The notes beneath the pieces are model-generated. The model was not told the DNA's origin. It made no database searches and saw only the letters and a list, made by a program, of their open reading frames with translations. Shown one piece after another: positions 1-3,775 of a stretch of DNA of 6,428 nucleotides. Location: the NCBI GenBank assembly GCA_945872225.1, contig CAMBZK010000070.1:1-6428 (forward strand), in the 5' to 3' direction. Numbering within the stretch: the first letter of the stretch is position 1; each line of letters opens with the position of its first letter. The DNA comes from a candidate division TM6 bacterium UASB124 (GTDB taxonomy: Bacteria > Babelota > Babeliae > Babelales > RVW-14). The translations under genes and the position numbers were made by a program.

Positions 1-386
1 AGCTCATCTGACTGCCAGCCAGCACCCTGCATGCGCTCAATAAAGGAGCCGGGATCATGGTTCAGTTCACGATAGAGCGCTTTTACTTGCTTTGGCGCAA
101 TCTCTTCTTCAGTCGGTGCTAACTTCGCGCTGGCAGCCTTTTTTTGGACCAGCCCTGCAAATAATGCATAGCGCTCGTTGTCCTTACGCTTTAATTTCTT
201 AAGCTTACGCGCAAACGCTTCTTCATCAGGCGACAATAAAACGTGCTGCCAAATATGCTGCTGTGTAGCGCTTTTATCAGATACCCAAGCGTTAAACAAT
301 TTGTCAGCTGGACGCGACTCTATGGCTGCACGGGCAACCCCAATACTACTCACCAATACCATGATGCCACCTATCATTTTATACAT
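1..386 (-). CDS. Partial CDS: exported protein of unknown function (N-terminal 128 codons)
   Basis: The reading frame enters from position 386 and is still open at the left edge, so the C-terminus is missing. The first 20 residues look like a Sec signal peptide: a short start with Lys3, a hydrophobic stretch around residues 5-17 (IGGIMVLVSSIGV), then A18-R19-A20 as a likely signal peptidase I site. The mature part is hydrophilic, with a basic segment KLKKLKRK near residues 61-68 and a segment ending RMQGAGWQSDE at the edge. I recognise no domain. The ATG at 386 has an AAGGA box (391-395) only 4 bases upstream. An in-frame GTG at 413 has a much better AGAAGGAG box (424-431) 10 bases upstream and would add nine residues, MLLVIKKDP, giving a more basic signal-peptide n-region. 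Either start is possible. The gene is divergent from the 608-1120 gene. The existence of the coding region is fairly secure; its function is unknown. Confidence 0.72.
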   Translation of the reverse strand, partial: MYKMIGGIMVLVSSIGVARAAIESRPADKLFNAWVSDKSATQQHIWQHVLLSPDEEAFARKLKKLKRKDNERYALFAGLVQKKAASAKLAPTEEEIAPKQVKALYRELNHDPGSFIERMQGAGWQSDE

Positions 387-423
387 TGGATCCTTTTTAA
401 TGACTAATAACACTAAAAGCCAT

Positions 424-431
424 CTCCTTCT
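424..431 (-). promoter_or_regulatory. Strong Shine-Dalgarno box that may select a GTG start
   Basis: On the minus strand this reads AGAAGGAG, the best ribosome binding match upstream of the left-edge gene. It lies 10 bases before an in-frame GTG at 413 and 37 bases before the ATG at 386, so it can only serve the GTG. An ATG at 423 directly abuts the box and opens a frame of only eight codons, so it is probably not the target. Confidence 0.45.
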
Positions 432-480
432 ACACAAAACCTAGCATAGATACAGCATAAAGGCCTATATTTTTGCTTTC

Positions 481-512
481 TTGTTTTCGAATCAGCGAAA
501 AAAATTTATACT
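481..512 (+). promoter_or_regulatory. Candidate sigma-70-type promoter for the 608-1120 gene
   Basis: The -10 hexamer TATACT (507-512) matches the consensus at 5 of 6 positions. The -35 element is weak: TTGTTT (481-486) has a long 20-base spacer, and TTTCGA (485-490) has a 16-base spacer but a poor match. Transcription would begin near 519, leaving a leader of about 90 nucleotides before the ATG at 608. The assignment rests mainly on the -10 and on position. Confidence 0.4.
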
Positions 513-527
513 GTAGTATAGAAGTAC

Positions 528-560
528 GCAATGCATGAAGATATTGCTACACGCAGCAAT
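528..560 (+). promoter_or_regulatory. Leader with two mutually exclusive small hairpins
   Basis: The segment ATTGCT (543-548) can pair with AGCAAT (555-560) across a 6-base loop. Its core ATTGC (543-547) can also pair with the upstream GCAAT (528-532) across a 10-base loop. Only one can form at a time. This is seen directly in the sequence. A regulatory role is inferred only from its position between the predicted transcription start and the gene, and the stems are short (5-6 bp). Confidence 0.25.
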
Positions 561-597
561 GTTTGCTTTTATTACTGGCCGGTCTATTTTCAGAGAA

Positions 598-602
598 AAG
601 GA
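598..602 (+). promoter_or_regulatory. Shine-Dalgarno site that fixes the start of the 608 gene
   Basis: AAGGA is followed by a 5-base spacer (AAGAC) and then ATG at 608. This favours the ATG over the in-frame TTG at 563, which has no comparable box. Confidence 0.75.
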
Positions 603-607
603 AAGAC

Positions 608-1120
608 ATGTCTGCACAGATCTCACTCTCCTTCGAGCTAATCAGTTTACTCAACTGGTTACTTCGTCATGAAAAAGCTATGCTCAACGCTATGCTTAAA
701 CAAGCGCTTGAACACGGCTTTGCCGAAGAGCTTGAAAAAGTTGACGCCGCCTCCATCGCTGCTGCTGAAAGCGAAGAGCTTTATCACACGGTTTTGGATT
801 TTTTAGAATATCTCGAGCATTCGTTAATAAAAAATTTAGAAACTATAAACGTCGATAATAAAACTAAAGACGCGATTATGCCAACACTACAAAAACTTGA
901 AGCAGACAGCCTCGACCATAAAACGCTGTGGTTGAGCATGCAACAAACAAAGGCTCGTATGCTAAAAGCAAAACAGCTGATTCCACAGCAACAAACAAAA
1001 GCTATTGCGCCTGAGGCTGCCCCAGAGGCAAAAATAGATCACAGCGAACATGCGAATAAGATTTTATTTGAGCAGCTGCTGAAGAACTGGAAGCCAAATA
1101 ACAAAGACGTGATGAACTAA
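608..1120 (+). CDS. Hypothetical 170-residue, mostly helical cytoplasmic protein
   Basis: I do not recognise this protein. The start is the ATG at 608, with AAGGA 5 bases upstream; an in-frame TTG at 563 would add 15 residues but lacks a ribosome site. There is no signal peptide, membrane span or cysteine. Residues 1-120 are rich in Leu, Ala, Glu and Lys with heptad-like spacing (for example ELISLLNWLLRHEKAML at 10-26), suggesting a helical bundle. Residues 125-147 form a Gln/Ala/Pro/Glu-rich, probably disordered linker (QQQTKAIAPEAAPEA). A short amphipathic helix follows (HANKILFEQLLKNW, 148-161) and then a polar tail. A helical body, flexible linker and terminal helix would suit protein-protein contacts, but that is inference only. 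The gene is monocistronic, divergent from the left-edge exported protein and convergent with the 1269-1829 gene. Confidence 0.75.
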   Translation: MSAQISLSFELISLLNWLLRHEKAMLNAMLKQALEHGFAEELEKVDAASIAAAESEELYHTVLDFLEYLEHSLIKNLETINVDNKTKDAIMPTLQKLEADSLDHKTLWLSMQQTKARMLKAKQLIPQQQTKAIAPEAAPEAKIDHSEHANKILFEQLLKNWKPNNKDVMN

Positions 1121-1158
1121 ATTGTAATAAACGGGCTAGCCATCGCCGGCCCTACAAT
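1121..1158 (+). repeat. Inverted repeat / stem-loop directly after the stop codon
   Basis: ATTGTA (1121-1126), starting on the base after the TAA, is matched by TACAAT (1153-1158). Inside lies a GC-rich hairpin: GGGCTAGC (1133-1140) pairs with GCCGGCCC (1145-1152) with one A-C mismatch, one G-U pair and a 4-base loop. There is no U-run after it, so it is not a typical intrinsic terminator. It may be a 3' mRNA structure upstream of the true terminator. Confidence 0.4.
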
Positions 1159-1195
1159 AAATCGAAAACGTCAATCTGGAAAAAGAGAGTCAAGA

Positions 1196-1231
1196 AAAAA
1201 CCCCAGCCTAAAAAATAGTGCTGGGGTTTTT
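1196..1231. terminator. Bidirectional rho-independent terminator between convergent genes
   Basis: AAAAACCCCAGC (1196-1207) pairs perfectly with GCTGGGGTTTTT (1220-1231), a 12-bp stem with a 12-base loop. The GC core is followed by five T on the plus strand and six T on the minus strand. It can therefore stop the 608-1120 transcript and the leftward transcript that ends with the 1269-1829 gene. It lies about 75 bases beyond the plus-strand stop and about 38 beyond the minus-strand stop. Confidence 0.9.
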
Positions 1232-1268
1232 ATAATTTAAACAGTTTGAACAAAATTAAGATTGCCGG

Positions 1269-1829
1269 TTAACGCTTTTTACTAATTTCCCTTTTGAGCC
1301 ATTCATGCAGTGTTCCTGGTTGTACATTCTCTTTTTCTTGCAACCCATTTTTTTCCATATAGCTTCTTTTCAACGCTTCGCGCGTTATGCGCTGTTTTTC
1401 TGTTTTTGACCCACCTTCAGCGGCACGTTCAAAGGTAATTTTACCGATGAAAATGGTAAGAAACTGTTTGAGCAAAGCCAGCCGATCATGATCAGATGCA
1501 CCTACTCGTATAACCCCAGGATGTAGTTTAAAATAAGATTCAAAACTATCTAGCGTCATGTCACCAATAAAGCGCACTACTGAATCCCATAACTGCTCTC
1601 CTGGTGCTCCTAGAGAACGACTAAAAGCAATTACTTCGCACATATCATCAGTAACAGCACAAGAAATTTCAGGGGTAATAATAGCCTGGGCACTCGGCAC
1701 TGGTGAATTGCCTGCCCGTCTTTCTGCTAAAGCTGCTACGCCATCAGAGAAAATTATTCCAAATGACATAAGCATAAGACCTACACGCAGCAACATAGCC
1801 GCGCACAAGCTCTTGCTATAGGTGATCAT
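1269..1829 (-). CDS. Exported 186-residue protein of unknown function
   Basis: The ATG at 1829 has an excellent GGGGGAGG ribosome site (1835-1842) 5 bases upstream, which settles the start. The N-terminus looks like a Sec signal peptide: a polar start with Lys6, a hydrophobic core around residues 10-28 (LLRVGLMLMSFGIIF within it), and A33-L34-A35 as a likely signal peptidase I site before ERRAG. The mature protein has a Pro/Ser/Ala-rich start, then two cysteines at 57 and 64 (ISCAVTDDMCEV) that could form a disulfide outside the cytoplasm. A central part holds Trp81, Phe87 and a hydrophobic stretch at 118-129 (ALLKQFLTIFIG), and the tail (141-186) is strongly basic and probably helical. I recognise no family. 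It follows maf after a gap of 108 bases and is the last gene before the terminator, so it may be read from the gyrA-dprA-maf transcript, from its own promoter, or both. Confidence 0.8.
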   Translation of the reverse strand: MITYSKSLCAAMLLRVGLMLMSFGIIFSDGVAALAERRAGNSPVPSAQAIITPEISCAVTDDMCEVIAFSRSLGAPGEQLWDSVVRFIGDMTLDSFESYFKLHPGVIRVGASDHDRLALLKQFLTIFIGKITFERAAEGGSKTEKQRITREALKRSYMEKNGLQEKENVQPGTLHEWLKREISKKR

Positions 1830-1834
1830 AGTAG

Positions 1835-1842
1835 CCTCCCCC
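1835..1842 (-). promoter_or_regulatory. Strong Shine-Dalgarno site of the exported-protein gene
   Basis: The minus strand reads GGGGGAGG, then CTACT, then ATG (1829). It is the strongest ribosome binding site in the window and suggests high translation compared with the coupled genes upstream. Confidence 0.8.
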
Positions 1843-1884
1843 AGAGAGATATTTAGACCCTAAACATATTCGCTAACTGCTGCC

Positions 1885-1914
1885 AGCCTAGGCCGCCGTT
1901 ATGAAGAAGGTCAA
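1885..1914 (-). promoter_or_regulatory. Possible promoter for the 1269-1829 gene
   Basis: On the minus strand, TTGACC (1909-1914, 5 of 6 to the -35 consensus) is followed by an 18-base spacer and TAGGCT (1885-1890, matching T, A and final T of the -10). The -10 is weak, so this is only a candidate. It lies in the gap between maf and the exported-protein gene, where an internal promoter would be expected if that gene is expressed separately. Confidence 0.28.
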
Positions 1915-1937
1915 GATCAGAGGGAAAGAGCTATTTT

Positions 1938-2564
1938 TTACAGCTTGAAACCAAGTTTTCTGAGATTTTCACATAACTCAAAAAGCGGCAATCCGAGTAC
2001 ACTGGTGTACGACCCAGAAATACTTTTTAAATAACGGAGCCCATGCTCTTCGATCATGCCTGATCCAGAACATTGTAAAGCACCAGGAAACGCTTTGAAG
2101 TAAGTGTCCATCGAGTCATCATCAACAAAAAATTCGATCTTTGTTTTGGTAATCCAATGCTCAGATTCGCCTCGTTGCCAGCCATCGCCCTGCCTATAAT
2201 ATTTTTCAAGACAGCAAGCCGTAACTACTTCCATGGGTCCTTGGCGCTCAGAGCGCAGCATTTTTACTGCATGGTCTTTATTCAATGGCTTACCAAAAAT
2301 CTGGCTAGTAAACGGATTGCGAATTAAGGTATCTGCTGTCAGCGCAAAAATATATTCGTCTTCAGTCTTTGTTGGTTCAGGCAGGCGCAGTGCCCTCATT
2401 TTACCTTTTGCTACGGCAAGCACATAATCTGTGAATTCATTCACGCCATGACGCGGCTGCTCATCGCTGGTATGTACCAATACTTTGAATGGGATGCCAG
2501 CATGCTGCAATAACCGCTGACGTGCTGGGGACTGTGAACCAATGTACAAAATATCTTTTTTCAT
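1938..2564 (-). CDS. maf: Maf-family nucleoside triphosphate pyrophosphatase
   Basis: Maf proteins are cytoplasmic house-cleaning enzymes that cleave non-canonical or modified nucleoside triphosphates to the monophosphate and pyrophosphate. The 208-residue product shows the family order: SQSPARQRLL at 10-19 (phosphate-binding S-x-S-P-x-R), VAKGKMRA at 51-58, the acidic A77-D78-T79, GKPL at 91-94 with the following HAVKML helix, VVTACCL at 113-119, and GLPLFELCENLRKLG at 191-205. The segment around 163-175 (LQCSGSGMIEEHG) resembles the YceF subgroup (LHCAGSFKSEG in E. coli), which prefers m7GTP, more than the YhdE subgroup (DKAGAYGIQG), although ADT is YhdE-like. Substrate is therefore uncertain. 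The start is the ATG at 2564: AGGTGG (2569-2574) lies 4 bases upstream and overlaps the dprA stop. A TTG at 2588 would add eight residues inside dprA and is less likely. The stop-to-start gap to dprA is 8 bases, suggesting coupled translation. Confidence 0.9.
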   Translation of the reverse strand: MKKDILYIGSQSPARQRLLQHAGIPFKVLVHTSDEQPRHGVNEFTDYVLAVAKGKMRALRLPEPTKTEDEYIFALTADTLIRNPFTSQIFGKPLNKDHAVKMLRSERQGPMEVVTACCLEKYYRQGDGWQRGESEHWITKTKIEFFVDDDSMDTYFKAFPGALQCSGSGMIEEHGLRYLKSISGSYTSVLGLPLFELCENLRKLGFKL

Positions 2565-2568
2565 AAGA

Positions 2569-2574
2569 CCACCT
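2569..2574 (-). promoter_or_regulatory. maf ribosome site overlapping the dprA stop codon
   Basis: AGGTGG on the minus strand shares two bases with the TAG stop of dprA (2573-2575) and sits 4 bases before the maf ATG. Ribosomes finishing dprA would be placed on the maf start, a layout typical of translational coupling. Confidence 0.65.
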
Positions 2575-3772
2575 ATACCCGTTGCCAAGTACCTGAAAAA
2601 TGCTGTTTAATTCTACCTTCAAGCTGAAGCGTAAATAACCGATCTTGAAGCGCCTCAGCATGCAACCCTGTTCTAAGTTGCAGCTCATCAAGGGTAGCAG
2701 GCTCCTGCAATGTTGCAAGCATCGGATCTTCAGGCTCTAACGGCAGCACCGTCTGCTGCGCAGAAACAGGGGCCCCAAAAGCTTTTTTCTTTACTGGCGC
2801 ACGAACCACAGCATCGGTAGCTGTTTCGCCAAATTCTTCAAGCACATCAGCAACCGTGTGCACCAATTTAGCTCCTTGCTTGATCAAATAATGGCAGCCA
2901 AAGCTTAACTCATCATTAACCAGACCGGGGACGGCAAATACTTGCCTACCTTGCTCAAGGGCAAAGCGCGCGGTAATCAGTGCCCCACTACGCTCAGCTG
3001 CTTGCACAATAATCGAACCAAGGCTCAACCCAGAAATAACACGATTGCGGATTGGAAAGGTTGTACGATCATGCCCCATGCGCAAAGGGAAGGGCGACAT
3101 GACCACACTACCCTGCTGTACCATTTTTTCAAAGAGCGGCGCATTCGATGGCGGATAAATTGGCGCCAAAAGTCCAGCACCCAAAACAGCAATCGTCGTT
3201 CCACCTGATGCAAGCGTAATATTGTGAGCCATCGTATCAGCTCCCTCAGCCCCGCCACTAACAATGGTCCAGCCACCCGCAACGAGGGGCGGAACCAGCG
3301 CATTAATAACTTGATGCGCATAGTCTGATGCTTTGCGCGAGCCAACAATAGCAATACGTTTAGTAAGTGGCTTAACCGGCAGCCCCCTACAATAAAGCAC
3401 CATCGGGGGATGTGTAATTTGTTTAAGCTCTTCTGGATAGCAATCATCAAATGGCGTTAGCACCGCTATGCCATGCGTAGCAATCAGCGCTAGCTCTTCT
3501 TCTAAGAGGCGCATTGATTTAAGGCTTTCATGTACCTCGGCTGCTACTGCAGGCTTAAGCTTCATGATTTCAGCCAACTGCCCAACACTCAAGGTATAAA
3601 CAACCTCAAGCGGCAAGCTTTCATGATGCTGAATAAGCTCATACCAGCCAATATGCATGAGCTCTGGCTTAGCCTGATGGCAAATGTACATGAGTAAACG
3701 CAAAATGCTGGCCGGACCTAAGGGCCCGACCAGCGAAAGATGTATCAAAATACGCTTATTGACCGAATACAT
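2573..3772 (-). CDS. dprA: DNA-processing protein DprA (Smf), RecA loader
   Basis: DprA binds incoming single-stranded DNA in the cytoplasm during natural transformation and loads RecA. It is also present in many bacteria not known to be competent. The 399-residue protein has full family length and layout. The N-terminal helical (SAM/HhH-like) region, about 1-95, begins RILIHLSLVGPLGPASILRL. The Rossmann-fold core, about 100-310, has HPPMVLYCRG (121-130), IAIVGSRKASDYA (140-152), VSGGAEGADTMAH (171-183), FPIRNRVISGLS (239-250), SGALITARFALEQGR (262-276) and VFAVPG (278-283). The C-terminal winged-helix domain, about 348-399, contains TLDELQLRTGLHAEALQDRL. Compared with the usual SGLARGID signature, this copy has SGGAEGAD, losing the Arg. 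The ATG is 3 bases after the gyrA stop, with AGGAAA (3783-3788) inside the gyrA end 10 bases upstream, so translation is probably coupled to gyrA. Confidence 0.96.
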   Translation of the reverse strand: MYSVNKRILIHLSLVGPLGPASILRLLMYICHQAKPELMHIGWYELIQHHESLPLEVVYTLSVGQLAEIMKLKPAVAAEVHESLKSMRLLEEELALIATHGIAVLTPFDDCYPEELKQITHPPMVLYCRGLPVKPLTKRIAIVGSRKASDYAHQVINALVPPLVAGGWTIVSGGAEGADTMAHNITLASGGTTIAVLGAGLLAPIYPPSNAPLFEKMVQQGSVVMSPFPLRMGHDRTTFPIRNRVISGLSLGSIIVQAAERSGALITARFALEQGRQVFAVPGLVNDELSFGCHYLIKQGAKLVHTVADVLEEFGETATDAVVRAPVKKKAFGAPVSAQQTVLPLEPEDPMLATLQEPATLDELQLRTGLHAEALQDRLFTLQLEGRIKQHFSGTWQRV

Positions 3773-3775
3773 ATG

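Larger units (their letters stand above)
387..607. other. Divergent intergenic region (about 220 bases)
   Basis: This AT-rich gap separates two divergently transcribed genes and should hold both promoters. It contains an inverted repeat, TATACT-GT-AGTATA (507-520), whose arms each look like a -10 hexamer, one per strand. It also contains a set of short overlapping stem-loops (528-560) and the ribosome binding sites of both neighbours. No ORF here is supported as a gene. On the minus strand no single good -35/-10 pair stands out: TTGCGT (526-531) with TATAAA (505-510) has a spacer of only 15 bases. Confidence 0.6.

Noticed and set aside
397..423. Eight-codon open frame (MAFSVISH) on the minus strand as a leader peptide
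   Set aside because: The ribosome box directly touches the ATG, leaving no spacer, and the peptide has no attenuation features.
178..444. Plus-strand open frame of 88 codons
   Set aside because: It lies opposite the left-edge minus-strand coding region, has a cysteine-rich unnatural composition and no ribosome site. The minus frame has a signal peptide and continues off the edge.
563..607. TTG start adding 15 residues (LLLLAGLF...) to the 608 gene, which would resemble a short signal peptide
   Set aside because: No Shine-Dalgarno site precedes the TTG, whereas the ATG at 608 has AAGGA at ideal spacing. The apparent hydrophobic start is probably untranslated leader.
1558..1821. Plus-strand open frame of 87 codons opposite the exported-protein gene
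   Set aside because: It is a shadow of the 1269-1829 gene, which has a strong ribosome site and a signal peptide.
1920..1945. Possible terminator after maf (AGCT...AGCT flanking an A/T run)
   Set aside because: Only about 4 bp can pair and the T-run is not placed after a stem. The strong terminator lies farther on, after the exported-protein gene.
2565..2588. TTG start adding eight residues to Maf
   Set aside because: It overlaps dprA, lacks a ribosome site, and the Maf family normally begins a few residues before the strand leading into S-x-S-P, as the ATG at 2564 gives.
2461..2718. Minus-strand frame spanning the dprA-maf junction
   Set aside because: It overlaps two genes with clear family motifs in other frames and resembles nothing known.
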